A stretch of 32,799 nt of DNA from Chloroflexota bacterium (GTDB taxonomy: Bacteria > Chloroflexota > Anaerolineae > Aggregatilineales > J027). The notes beneath the pieces were generated by a model, which worked only from the letters and a program-made list of their open reading frames with translations, was not told where the DNA came from and made no database searches. This document shows, one piece after another, positions 1 through 7,481 of this stretch. Made by a program: the position numbers and the translations under genes. Every line of letters starts with the position of its first letter. Within the stretch, counting starts at the first letter, position 1. Location: the NCBI GenBank assembly GCA_022616515.1, contig JAKEEQ010000052.1:1-32799 (forward strand), given 5' to 3'.

Positions 1-325
1 GATATGGGTAAGCGGTTGACTAGCCTGCCCAAGCCGTAATCTCGTAGAGGCTAAGGCGTTTGAAGGGAACTCGCAACCTGGGCGTGGCAGCCCACAGCAC
101 CGTACGGATGTCCCGCTAGTCTGTACGCCGCTGCGGTTGTGAGTGGCGAAGGGATTAGTTGCCCCTGCAAGGGGAGATGGTGGGGTAACTCACCAGCGTC
201 TTACCGACGTTAAAGGTTCATGGGCTAGAGGCGAGCCTTCAGAAATGTAAATCGCCTCACCTTATCCGACTTAGTACGAAAGGAGACGGCGCTCCTCCCC
301 GCCGCAAGCGACGGGGTTTCCGCGC
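1..325 (+). mobile_element. Right end of an IS200/IS605-type (TnpB) element, with probable omega-RNA scaffold
   Basis: This stretch has no long open frame but is dense in short inverted repeats. It ends in a stem-loop at 297-316 (CCCCG, one mismatch, CGC, AA loop, GCG, one mismatch, CGGGG), preceded by GCGCTCCT and followed by TTTCCGCGC. That layout is typical of the right ends of TnpB-carrying elements, where the 3' end of tnpB and the right end are transcribed as the guide (omega) RNA. A 12-codon open frame running in from the left edge and stopping at 39 could be the tail of tnpB. The transposase itself is outside the window. The element differs from the one at 3557-4946, so two TnpB families are present. 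The family assignment rests on the end structure only. Confidence 0.55.
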
Positions 326-331
326 TAAAAG

Positions 332-1546
332 ATGATGAAACGTACTTTAACAGTTTTTTCAATGCTCATAATTATTGCAGCGATTGTGGTGAGTGGTCTG
401 CCGACTCGCACACCCGCTGCCGTCGCACAGGACGACGAGTTTGTCTTCGGGCTGATTATGGTTGGCCCCTTCGATGACAATGGGTGGAGTGAAGCTCACT
501 ATGAAGCGGGCCTGTATGTCGAAGATAATGTTGACGGCGCTCGTATGATTTCGATTGATCGCTTTAACGCTGCCGACTCGCCGGAATTGACGATGGAAGA
601 TGTCGTCGCGGATATGGTCGAGCAGGGTGCACAGTTGATTATCGCGAACTCCGATGACATGAAAGAAGACATCGAGGCGGTAGCCCCCAATTATCCAGAC
701 GTCGCCTTCATCCATGTGTCGGGTGACGGTGCGTTGACGGGTGAAGCTTCAGGGAATCTCAGCAATATCATGGGCCAGATGATCTATGGCAAGATGATCG
801 CTGGCTGTCTGTCTGGCCTGCGTACCGAGACAGGCAGCATCGGGTATCTTGGTCCACTGGTCAACGCCGAAACACGCCGTCTGGCGAACAGCGCCTTTCT
901 GGGGGCGAGACACTGCTACGAGATGAAGGGTGGTGACCCGGCTGAACTTCAATTTGAAGTCATCTGGATTGGCTTCTGGTTCTTCATTGAAGGCGTGACC
1001 CTTGACCCGACCGAAGTTGCTAACGACTTCTTCAACGGCGGGGCTGATGTCGTAATTTCCGGTATCGACACCACGCAGGCACTGGTTGTCGCGGGGCAGC
1101 GTGCCGCCGAGAGTGAATCCGTTTTCGCCATCCCCTACGACTTCATTGATGCCTGTGGCGAGGCCCCGGACGTATGTCTGGGAGTACCCTATTTCAACTG
1201 GGGTCCGTCCTATGTTGAAGCCGTCGAGATGGTTCAGGCGGGCGAATGGGAACAATACTGGGAGTGGAATCCGCCCAACTGGGAAGACCTGAATGATCTG
1301 GATACCACAGCGGTTGGCTTCCAGTTCGGCGACATTCTGACTGAGGAAGAACTTGAAGCGGCCAACGGCTTCATTGAGGCGCTGGCGGCTGGTTATGCAG
1401 GCGAAGAAGGTGGCCTGAATCTGTATGCTGGACCGCTGAATTATCAGGATGGGACCGAGTTTGTGGCAGAAGGCGAAGTCGCTACCGATGAGCAAATCTG
1501 GTATACAGAGCAGCTACTGGAAGGCATGACAGGCGCTAGCGAGTAA
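332..1546 (+). CDS. BMP-family (Med/PnrA-type) ABC transporter substrate-binding protein
   Basis: A secreted solute-binding protein of 404 residues. A basic-hydrophobic signal peptide spans about residues 1-33. The BMP-family signature GPFDDNGWSEAHYEAG is at 45-60, and the rest has the expected alternating alpha/beta periplasmic-binding architecture. Family members bind nucleosides or related ligands and deliver them to an ABC permease; no ligand can be assigned here. No lipobox cysteine is visible, so it is probably released or tethered differently from typical Gram-positive BMP lipoproteins. There are no permease or ATPase genes beside it, so it is an orphan. Two ATG codons (332 and 335) are possible starts. 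An in-frame TAA lies just upstream at 326-328, so the frame cannot extend, and no Shine-Dalgarno is visible because the IS end directly abuts the start. Confidence 0.9.
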   Translation: MMKRTLTVFSMLIIIAAIVVSGLPTRTPAAVAQDDEFVFGLIMVGPFDDNGWSEAHYEAGLYVEDNVDGARMISIDRFNAADSPELTMEDVVADMVEQGAQLIIANSDDMKEDIEAVAPNYPDVAFIHVSGDGALTGEASGNLSNIMGQMIYGKMIAGCLSGLRTETGSIGYLGPLVNAETRRLANSAFLGARHCYEMKGGDPAELQFEVIWIGFWFFIEGVTLDPTEVANDFFNGGADVVISGIDTTQALVVAGQRAAESESVFAIPYDFIDACGEAPDVCLGVPYFNWGPSYVEAVEMVQAGEWEQYWEWNPPNWEDLNDLDTTAVGFQFGDILTEEELEAANGFIEALAAGYAGEEGGLNLYAGPLNYQDGTEFVAEGEVATDEQIWYTEQLLEGMTGASE

Positions 1547-1691
1547 ATCGTTTCCACGCCCCTCCCCGTAAACGGTTGGCAAGGGGACACTTATTGGAAA
1601 CAAATAGCGATTTTGGCACTTGTAAAGCGGGCGTCCGCTGCCGAAAACAGCCATGAACTTTTGCCGGTATCAGCGGCTTTTGAAAAACTAT

Positions 1692-1717
1692 CCGCCCTCA
1701 ACCATTTATGAGGGCGG
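1692..1717. terminator. Hairpin between convergent genes, probable bidirectional terminator
   Basis: A perfect 9-bp inverted repeat (CCGCCCTCA / TGAGGGCGG) with an 8-nt loop lies between the ends of the BMP gene and the convergent HEAT-repeat gene. There is no clear U-tract on either side, so a terminator role is inferred from position and stem strength. Confidence 0.5.
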
Positions 1718-1755
1718 TATCGCGGATAGGGGTGGGATGATTGCAACCCTCTTAC

Positions 1756-2712
1756 TCACACCGACCGTGAGTCCCCATCTGCACGATATTCATCCAGTGC
1801 ATCACGGGCTTCGGGAATGTTCTCCAGCGCGGCCTCGGCGACATGGCGCGTTATCGGATTGCGACTGCGAAGCCCGCCAATCAGGATGTCCAGCGCACGC
1901 ATTTCACTCAACACAACTGCCGCCGCCATCGCCATGCCATAATCATCATCTTCAAAGGCTGCCTTGAGTTCAGGCAGGGCCTCCTCGCCAATGACAGTCA
2001 GGGCACGCCCCGCCGCTTTTGCGTGTTCGCCGCCCAGTGCATCGACCAGCGCCAAAATCGCCGGGTCACCAATCTCCGCCAGTGCCGTTGTCGCTGCCGA
2101 CCGCACATCCCCGGCTGCATCGTTCAGAGCTTGCATCAGTGTGGGAATTGTGTTACGGGCGTCCCGTCCAAATTCGGCCAAACCAAGCGCGGCCTGTTGG
2201 CGGATAAAGGCTTCTGGATCGCTGCTGAGGATGTGGTCGAGGATTTCAATGACGGGCCTGGTTCCGATTGCCAGCACCGCCTCCAGAAAATGCTGGCGCG
2301 TTTCGACATCGCCGGTCGCAATGAGCGGTTTGAGCAGGGCCAATCCTACCGGGTCTTGTATCTCGCCAATGGCATCAATGGCCGCCAATCTCACCGAATG
2401 CTCTTTATCATAGAGCCGTTTGGCAAGTGGTCCCAGCGCACTGGCATCACCAATCTGCCCCAGCAAGCGCACCGCTTCAATGCGAACCTTTCCCGTGTCG
2501 TGGTCCAGCAGCGGGATCAGGGCGGGCACGGCGTCGCTTCCGGCATCAAGGAGGCCATCGGCAGCCACCTGCTGCACGAACGTGTCCCAATGCAAAAATC
2601 CTTCAATAAGCAGCGGCACATGCCCGATGTTGGCGATTTGTTGAATGGCATCCATCCGCATAAACCGCTCCGCATCGAACAGGTCCACACGAAGTTGTTC
2701 AAGTGTTGACAT
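1756..2712 (-). CDS. HEAT-repeat (PBS-lyase-type) protein
   Basis: About 318 residues made almost entirely of short helical HEAT-like repeats of the phycobilisome-lyase type. Recurring signatures include VRIEAVRLLGQIGD, VRLAAIDAIGEIQD and VRSAATTALAEIGDP, spaced about 30-38 residues apart. Such solenoids are usually protein-binding scaffolds and carry no catalytic motif. No signal peptide is seen, so it is likely cytoplasmic. The start at 2712 (MSTLEQLRVD) is preferred over the ATG at 2724 because a GAGAACGGGA stretch sits just before it, though neither has a strong ribosome site. Its upstream region has been replaced by a decayed TnpB element, so its promoter may be IS-derived. The partner protein is unknown. 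Confidence 0.85.
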   Translation of the reverse strand: MSTLEQLRVDLFDAERFMRMDAIQQIANIGHVPLLIEGFLHWDTFVQQVAADGLLDAGSDAVPALIPLLDHDTGKVRIEAVRLLGQIGDASALGPLAKRLYDKEHSVRLAAIDAIGEIQDPVGLALLKPLIATGDVETRQHFLEAVLAIGTRPVIEILDHILSSDPEAFIRQQAALGLAEFGRDARNTIPTLMQALNDAAGDVRSAATTALAEIGDPAILALVDALGGEHAKAAGRALTVIGEEALPELKAAFEDDDYGMAMAAAVVLSEMRALDILIGGLRSRNPITRHVAEAALENIPEARDALDEYRADGDSRSV

Positions 2713-2780
2713 TCCCGTTCTCATAACAAATTGAAATCTTCAATAGCGGTATCTCCACAATGATTTGGCTCATTCGGCGG

Positions 2781-2940
2781 ACGCCCCGTTGGGTGTAGGG
2801 ACGTGCAACGGCATATCCGCTTTTACCCGTGCTGTCGCGTTTGATGGTCAGCGTTTTAATTTGGCCTGAGATGGGATAATGCTGGACGAATTTGTAGTCT
2901 ACTCCACCCCTAAAGCGGCTGGTTTTCTCGCTCACCACTG
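2781..2940 (-). mobile_element. Decayed, internally deleted TnpB element (MITE-like relic)
   Basis: On the minus strand this segment keeps the left end of the complete element at 3557: 2904-2940 matches 3557-3593 with few differences, including the run GAGCGAGAAAACCAGCC (complete element: AAGCGAGAAAACCAGCC). It then jumps to TnpB codons for DYKFVQHYPISGQIKTL, equivalent to the middle of the intact protein, and from KRD directly to STGKSG. That skips 20 residues present in the intact copy. Beyond this the homology stops near a stem-loop at 2781-2804 (ACGCCCC/GGGACGT) that could be a right end. The frame stays open across the deletions (79 codons, 2938 to 2699) and overlaps the HEAT gene start. 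It cannot encode an active nuclease because all catalytic residues are missing. Confidence 0.7.
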
Positions 2941-2941
2941 C

Positions 2942-2947
2942 TATAAT
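2942..2947 (+). promoter_or_regulatory. Possible -10 element upstream of the methyltransferase gene
   Basis: A perfect TATAAT sits immediately outside the relic left end, about 54 bases before the methyltransferase ATG, and is followed by a CTCCCTAC run. No good -35 is visible at 16-18 bp, so this is a partial promoter call. Confidence 0.35.
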
Positions 2948-3000
2948 AGCTCCCTACTAAATTTACAGTATAACCATTTTTTAGGAAAGGAAAGCGCCGC

Positions 3001-3504
3001 ATGAGCCGCGCTGAGCGATATGCAATGTATGGCGTTGATTATCACTGGAACTGGTGGGTAAGCCGGACGGAATACCGTCAATGGATTGGCCGCATCCTCT
3101 CGGAGTTTCCACGTGAGGGCAGCGGTGCGTCGGTATTGGATGTTGGTTGTGGCGATGGCGTGGTGACGTCGCAGCTCGATGCGCGGGGGTTTGAGGTTTA
3201 TGGCGTGGATATTCTGGAAGGACCACTGGAAATTGCCGCCGCCAAAGTACCCAACGCGACTTTTAGCGCCCAGATTCCCAACCAGATCTTTGATTATGTC
3301 CTGATTAATAATTCACTGCCCGAACTAAAAGATGAGCCAGCTTTGCGTGAGGCGATCACGACCTGTCGTGAATATTCAGTGGTTACGGTGACCGAATATG
3401 GTTTCAGTTCCTACGATTTGCAGCGTATGTTTAAAAACTGCTCGGTTGAGTTGAGTTTTGAAGATGATGATATGCAGATTTATATCGTAGAGCCGCAGCG
3501 CTAG
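3001..3504 (+). CDS. Small class I SAM-dependent methyltransferase
   Basis: 167 residues with the SAM-binding glycine-rich motif VLDVGCGDG at 45-53, an acidic residue ending the next strand (YGVDIL), and a hydrophobic strand at FDYVLINNSLPEL where motif IV of the Rossmann methyltransferase fold lies. This fits a class I methyltransferase of the Methyltransf_11/25 type. The substrate cannot be deduced. An AGGAAAGGA ribosome site lies about 10 bases before the ATG, supporting the start. It is short for the family but appears complete. It sits alone between two copies of the same TnpB element family, in opposite orientations. Confidence 0.8.
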   Translation: MSRAERYAMYGVDYHWNWWVSRTEYRQWIGRILSEFPREGSGASVLDVGCGDGVVTSQLDARGFEVYGVDILEGPLEIAAAKVPNATFSAQIPNQIFDYVLINNSLPELKDEPALREAITTCREYSVVTVTEYGFSSYDLQRMFKNCSVELSFEDDDMQIYIVEPQR

Positions 3505-3610
3505 GGTATTATCGGGTTAGAGCGGCGTTCAAAATTGACCCCAATTCTGATCTAGTAGTGGTAAGCGAGAAAACCAGCCACTTTAGGGCGTGGGTGAAAG
3601 CGAATAATCT

Positions 3611-3639
3611 TTGTTCTATAGTGACAGGTATGATATACT
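3611..3639 (+). promoter_or_regulatory. Candidate tnpB promoter
   Basis: TTGTTC (3611-3616) and TATACT (3634-3639) are separated by 17 bp, and the -10 is preceded by TG one base upstream (extended -10). The predicted transcription start is near 3646. This lies downstream of the first possible ATG in the frame (3611) and so supports the later translation start at 3707. Confidence 0.5.
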
Positions 3640-3706
3640 TGATAGTGAAATGCCAGCCGCGATGCGTCATCATCCGCTGGCTCTCGGGTTGCAAAGGAAC
3701 CAGAGC

Positions 3707-4927
3707 ATGACTCATTCTATCACAGTTCACAAGAACCACCAGTTTCCTCTATACCGCTGCGATAAAAAAGATGACAAGCTGCGGCATAAAATTTTCGTGG
3801 CGTCTACCATCTGGAACCATTTCATTGCCTTGCAGCGACGTTATTACCGCATGACAGGCAAGTATATCTCATTGAACCAGATGAATAAGCATGTGCTGAA
3901 ATTGCGCAAGATGCCACGCTTTGCGTTGTGGCAGGATTTGCAGGCGCAGGTGTGCCAGAATGTTTGCCGCCGCATTGATCAGGGCTACCAGCGGTTTTTC
4001 GAAGACATCAACAAGGGGCGTCCTGGTTTCAAGAAAGCCCGCAAGTACAAGTCGTTTACCTTTCCACAGAAAGATAAGGGCTACCAGATGGTCGATTACA
4101 ACCGCAACCAGCCCAAAGGCAACGACAAGTGGACGCGGGAACGCGGCATCATCCGTATCGACGGGACGGACTATAAGTTTGTTCAGCATCGACCCATTCA
4201 GGGCCAGATTAAGACCCTGACCGTCAAACGGGACAATATGGGGCAGCTATGGCTGTTCTTCAGCGTCATTGAGACCATCAGTATCAAGCAAGCCAGCACG
4301 GGTAAAAGCGGCGGCTTTGACTTTGGACTGAAAACGTTTCTCACGGACGATGAAGGTCGCTCATGGTCTAGCCCGCAATTCTTTACACAGGGTTTGCGTC
4401 AGACCCGCACACTGAACCGCCAGTTGTCGCGTAAGGTGCAGGGGTCAAATCATCACAAACGTGCTAAACGTGCGCTGGCTAAACACAGTGCAGACGTGGC
4501 AAACCGGCGGCGGGATTTTCACTTCAAGCTGGCTCACCGCTTGTGTGATGCGTATGACATCATCTACATTGAAGACCTCAATATGGAGGGCATGAAACGG
4601 CTGTGGGGGCGCAAAGTCAGCGATCTGGCCTTTGCGCAATTCGTGGAAATCCTGGAATGGGTCGCCCTCAAGCGCGGCAAGCAGGTGGTCAAGATTGACC
4701 GCTGGTATCCATCAACCCAAAGGTGTAGTGCCTGCAAGTTTGTCAATCAACAGATCACCCTGCGAGACCGGGAGTGGTGTTGTCCTGAGTGTAAGACACA
4801 TCACCAGCGCGATCACAATGCCGCGAAGAACATTAAAACCGCCGGGGCATCGGCGGTCTACCAGAGTGAGCGTAAGACGCGGGTTCGCCTGCGCTCTCAT
4901 GTTGACGGTAGCAGCCCCCGCCTTTAG
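3707..4927 (+). CDS. tnpB: TnpB, RNA-guided RuvC nuclease / transposon accessory protein
   Basis: A TnpB of 406 residues from the ATG at 3707, chosen because AAAGGA sits 8 bases upstream and the promoter lies after the longer-frame ATG at 3611. The RuvC catalytic acids are intact: Asp205 in GGFDFGLK, Glu289 in YIEDLNM and Asp369 in QRDHNAAKNI. A four-cysteine zinc finger (340, 343, 359, 362) sits between the second and third acids. TnpB proteins are omega-RNA-guided DNA nucleases that favour retention of IS200/IS605 elements. Length and motifs match functional members, so this copy could be active. The last codons overlap the right-end stem-loop, which is usual because the guide RNA is processed from the 3' end of the tnpB transcript. 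No tnpA is adjacent. Confidence 0.9.
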   Translation: MTHSITVHKNHQFPLYRCDKKDDKLRHKIFVASTIWNHFIALQRRYYRMTGKYISLNQMNKHVLKLRKMPRFALWQDLQAQVCQNVCRRIDQGYQRFFEDINKGRPGFKKARKYKSFTFPQKDKGYQMVDYNRNQPKGNDKWTRERGIIRIDGTDYKFVQHRPIQGQIKTLTVKRDNMGQLWLFFSVIETISIKQASTGKSGGFDFGLKTFLTDDEGRSWSSPQFFTQGLRQTRTLNRQLSRKVQGSNHHKRAKRALAKHSADVANRRRDFHFKLAHRLCDAYDIIYIEDLNMEGMKRLWGRKVSDLAFAQFVEILEWVALKRGKQVVKIDRWYPSTQRCSACKFVNQQITLRDREWCCPECKTHHQRDHNAAKNIKTAGASAVYQSERKTRVRLRSHVDGSSPRL

Positions 4928-4946
4928 GCGTGGGGAGTATGTCACA
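4780..4946 (+). ncRNA. Candidate omega-RNA scaffold of the tnpB element
   Basis: By analogy with characterised TnpB systems, the RNA would cover the 3' end of tnpB and the right-end stem-loop (4916-4935). The following flank would serve as guide, here starting near AATCACCC after 4946. The 5' boundary is not visible from sequence alone; only the terminal stem-loop is directly seen. Confidence 0.35.
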
Positions 4947-4982
4947 ATCACCCTTCCCACCAACACCATCGGAAAGAAACCT

Positions 4983-6095
4983 ATGACCGATTGGCTGCAT
5001 CTGTTCACCTACACCACCTGGCAGGAATTTCTGGATGCCGGGGGACATGTGACCGGATTTCGCAAATCGCGCTGGAAGACGGTCAAAACCATCAAGCCGG
5101 GTGACCGTTTCCTGTGTTATATGATTGGCATTTCGCGCTTCTTTGCCGTACTGGAAGTTACCGGAGCGCCCTACGAGGATGATACACCTATGTGGAGTGA
5201 GGCCCTGTTGCCCGCACGAGTTCCGGTGCGCATTGTGATGGATTTGCCGCCCGAGTTTGCCGTGCCTGTTCGCTCAATGAACGGAGAGTTATCCTATTTT
5301 CAGGACATGGCCCATCCCAATGCGTGGGCAAGCTATTTTCGCCAGTCGCCCGCCGAGATAGATGACCATGACGCGACAGTGATCATACACGCACTGGAAG
5401 AAGCCGTCGATAATCCCGTCTTTCTGGAATATGACCGCCGCCGGTTGGAGCGCAGCCGTGTTCCTGTCTATGAATCGCACGGTCACGGCGTCACAATTCC
5501 CGCCAGCCCGGAACACGACACTGAGGAGAACGGAGCCACTCTGCCCCGGCCTGAGCGCGGCGGAGCTACCCATGACGAGATTCAATGGCGTCTGCTGCAT
5601 TTAGGCGGTCAGATGGGCCTCGACGTATGGGTTGCCAAAAATGATTGGAACCGCCGCTATAACGATCAAGTGTTCAGTGAGATGCCGCGTGTGCGCCAAT
5701 CGCTGCCCATGCAGTTCGATGAAGCCACCCACCGCACCATTGAGTTGATTGATGTGCTGTGGCTGAAGGGCAACACCATCATTGCCGCGTTCGAGGTCGA
5801 GCATACTTCCAGCGTCTATTCGGGCCTGCTGAGGATGGGTGATCTGGTGTCGATGCAGCCCAACATCAACATCGACCTGTACATCGTCGCCCCCGATTCG
5901 CGCCGCGATAAGGTGCGCACCGAGATTAACCGCCCGACGTTTTCGCGCCTGACGCCACCCCTCAATGAAATTTGTCGTTTCATTCCCTATTCCGCGCTGG
6001 TCGAACGCTTCGAGCAGTTGTCGGATATGCTGCGTTACGTGAAGCCGGAATTTCTGGACGACATCGCCGAAACGCTGGAAGTGGATTGGGTGTAA
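4983..6095 (+). CDS. EVE (PUA-like) domain protein with PD-(D/E)xK-like C-terminal domain
   Basis: 370 residues from the ATG at 4983, preceded by GGAAAG seven bases upstream; the frame is open further upstream only because it crosses tnpB. Residues about 1-125 resemble an EVE/YTH-type PUA-fold domain (W-x-E-F near the start, KTIKPGDRFLCYMIG, FFAVLEVTG), which binds modified bases in the families studied. A charged linker leads to a C-terminal domain (about 200-370) with Asp257 followed by FEVEHTSS (Glu271, Glu273) and a helix beginning YSGLLRM. This resembles a PD-(D/E)xK nuclease core with Glu in place of the final Lys. That pairing suggests a modification-sensing nuclease, but no activity can be shown from sequence. 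It stands alone, just downstream of the TnpB element. Confidence 0.7.
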   Translation: MTDWLHLFTYTTWQEFLDAGGHVTGFRKSRWKTVKTIKPGDRFLCYMIGISRFFAVLEVTGAPYEDDTPMWSEALLPARVPVRIVMDLPPEFAVPVRSMNGELSYFQDMAHPNAWASYFRQSPAEIDDHDATVIIHALEEAVDNPVFLEYDRRRLERSRVPVYESHGHGVTIPASPEHDTEENGATLPRPERGGATHDEIQWRLLHLGGQMGLDVWVAKNDWNRRYNDQVFSEMPRVRQSLPMQFDEATHRTIELIDVLWLKGNTIIAAFEVEHTSSVYSGLLRMGDLVSMQPNINIDLYIVAPDSRRDKVRTEINRPTFSRLTPPLNEICRFIPYSALVERFEQLSDMLRYVKPEFLDDIAETLEVDWV

Positions 6096-6132
6096 GACAG
6101 CAGGGGATAGTTTTCGCGATAAATCTGCTGTC
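6096..6132. terminator. Inverted repeat between convergent genes
   Basis: An 8-bp perfect repeat (GACAGCAG / CTGCTGTC) with a 21-nt loop occupies the gap between the EVE gene stop and the stop of the convergent FGE-domain gene. The loop is long and no U-tract is seen, so termination is only likely. Confidence 0.35.
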
Positions 6133-6955
6133 ATGGCTCAAAATTTCGCACACATCGAAAACCGAAATAGATGTGCGCATGGGTGGGCAAATCTGTATAT
6201 CGTGAAGTGGTTTTGAGATAATTAAGGTCAACTTCAACAAACGAGCCACCTCTGACCACATAAAATGTGCCGTCATTGCGTTCGGCTTCCAGATTTTCCT
6301 GCTGTGTATAGGGATATTGCAGATAAACGCTGCTGGTCCATTCAATCAAATTGCCGCTCATATCAAGCGCACCAACCCATGATTCACCTTCCGGGCGACT
6401 GCCGACCACCTGTGGTTCAAACGAGTTCACACTGTTAATCACAAATTCATCGACGTAGCGGTCTCCCCACGGATAACTCCACCCGTCAACCCCTCGTGCC
6501 GCAAACTCCCATTCAATTTCGGTTGGCAAACGCCCCATGCGTGACGCGCAGTGCTCCTGAGCTTCATACCATGTCGCGGAATCACGCGGTTGAAGCGGGT
6601 GAGTCCACAGACCTGTCGAGCCGAATAAGAGATTAGTGACCTCATAGCGGTCCAGCCAGAACGGTTCATCAATGCACTGTTCATGGGGCGGGCCATCGTT
6701 GCCAAACCCATCATCCGTACCCATCATGAAACAGCCTGCCGGAACCAGCACCATTTCAACCCCGTCAATTTCACGAATAACGGGCTGCCAGTCTCGATTG
6801 GTCATGCCCGCGCTCATTACCAGTGCTGGCGTGTGGGTAGGCGTTATTTCCAGCATCGCGGTATCGGAAGATGCAGTAGACGCCATAATAACCAATCCCA
6901 GAATAACAGCGGAGACAATCGCAAGGCTTAAACGCAATAGTTTCTTACGGTGCAT
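6131..6955 (-). CDS. Secreted FGE-sulfatase (SUMF1/EgtB/PvdO) domain protein
   Basis: 274 residues with an N-terminal signal peptide or anchor (KKLLRLSLAIVSAVILGL), a short Thr/Pro linker, then one FGE-sulfatase domain from about residue 60 to the end. Family signatures are clear: VLVPAGCFMMGTDDG, FWLDRYEVTN, RLPTEIEWEFAARG, YPWGDRY, DMSGNLIEWTSSVY, VVRGGSF and a closing FGFRCVRN. This C-type-lectin-like fold is used by formylglycine-generating enzymes but also by many proteins with other or unknown roles. The paired cysteines diagnostic of the enzyme are not evident, so catalysis is not inferred. GGAAGGG lies six bases before the ATG. Confidence 0.85.
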   Translation of the reverse strand: MHRKKLLRLSLAIVSAVILGLVIMASTASSDTAMLEITPTHTPALVMSAGMTNRDWQPVIREIDGVEMVLVPAGCFMMGTDDGFGNDGPPHEQCIDEPFWLDRYEVTNLLFGSTGLWTHPLQPRDSATWYEAQEHCASRMGRLPTEIEWEFAARGVDGWSYPWGDRYVDEFVINSVNSFEPQVVGSRPEGESWVGALDMSGNLIEWTSSVYLQYPYTQQENLEAERNDGTFYVVRGGSFVEVDLNYLKTTSRYTDLPTHAHIYFGFRCVRNFEP

Positions 6956-6987
6956 CGGAACCCTTCCACTGATAAACTCGTAATATG

Positions 6988-7016
6988 ATTATAGTCGAAA
7001 TGCGGTTCACAACCGG
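6988..7016 (-). promoter_or_regulatory. Candidate promoter with small palindrome for the FGE-domain gene
   Basis: On the minus strand a TATAAT (6993-6988) lies about 35 bases before the FGE-domain ATG. Around the expected -35 position is a 13-nt palindrome CGGTT-GTG-AACCG (7003-7015), which could be an operator. The -35 hexamer itself is poor. Confidence 0.35.
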
Positions 7017-7070
7017 GTCGTGAGTATTCGCTTGTTTCATCTGCTGTGCCATATTGACTGCTGAAAGATT

Positions 7071-7442
7071 CTATTTGGATTTTATATGATCCATTTCACG
7101 GTCGCGTGTCCATGTTTCAAAAGTACTTATAACGATGGGGAACACCAACGAAGGAGCAAGCCCGCCAATACAAAATATCCACCCCACCAGATTTCGTAGA
7201 TTCCCGTTCAGAAAAGCGTTGCCGCTCAAATTAATGGCTAAAACAGCAAGCAGGGACGTTGCAGATATGATCCAACCAACACCATGAGCAATAGCCACTC
7301 GTGTTGACGCATTTAAGCCATATTTTGAGTTTCCTATGAGAGAGACTATCTTTTTTCGCTTTATGGATAAAATACCCGCAGATAACATAGAGAGACATAT
7401 CAAGATCCATCCAGCCACAAAGCACAGTTGAAAAGTAGACAT
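7071..7442 (-). CDS. Small membrane protein of unknown function
   Basis: 123 residues from the ATG at 7442, chosen over the ATG at 7478 because GGAG precedes it at normal spacing. Three hydrophobic segments are visible: FVAGWILICLSMLSAGIL, a central IISATSLLAVLAINL, and a C-terminal VGWIFCIGGLAPSLVFPIV. They are separated by a basic loop (KRKK) and followed by a charged tail. It is probably an inner-membrane protein. I do not recognise a family. The opposite-strand gene starts only 39 bases upstream. Confidence 0.55.
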   Translation of the reverse strand: MSTFQLCFVAGWILICLSMLSAGILSIKRKKIVSLIGNSKYGLNASTRVAIAHGVGWIISATSLLAVLAINLSGNAFLNGNLRNLVGWIFCIGGLAPSLVFPIVISTFETWTRDREMDHIKSK

Positions 7443-7481
7443 AGATTCTCCAGGTGAACCAAAATACAATCCATACAACGC

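Larger units (their letters stand above)
3557..4946 (+). mobile_element. IS605-type element carrying only tnpB (IS1341-like)
   Basis: The left end is recognised because 3557-3593 is shared with the relic at 2904-2940. The right end is marked by a stem-loop at 4916-4935 (CCCCGCC, TTTA loop, GGC-GT-GGGG) that overlaps the last codons of tnpB, followed by AGTATGTCAC. No tnpA (Y1 transposase) is present, so mobility would need a transposase in trans. Exact boundaries are approximate because these elements do not create target duplications. It sits between a methyltransferase and an EVE-domain gene. Confidence 0.7.

Noticed and set aside
269-286. A string resembling the 23S rRNA sarcin-ricin region (CTTAGTACGAAAGGAG)
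   Set aside because: Only about a dozen bases agree and nothing around it resembles rRNA; it lies inside the IS right-end region.
749-1495. 248-codon open frame on the minus strand
   Set aside because: It is the mirror of the well-supported BMP gene and has no recognisable domain or ribosome site.
1843-2709. 288-codon plus-strand open frame
   Set aside because: It lies antisense to the HEAT-repeat gene, whose repeat pattern is unmistakable on the other strand.
3528-3543. TTCAAAATTGACCCC, similar in style to terminal repeats of some IS21-like elements
   Set aside because: It is a single short match with no partner repeat and no transposase nearby.
3611-3706. N-terminal extension of TnpB by 32 codons
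   Set aside because: It would start upstream of the predicted transcription start, lacks a ribosome site, and adds sequence unlike TnpB N-termini.
4632-4982. Extension of the EVE-domain gene back into tnpB
   Set aside because: The open frame is out of phase with the intact tnpB, and the ATG at 4983 has a good ribosome site.
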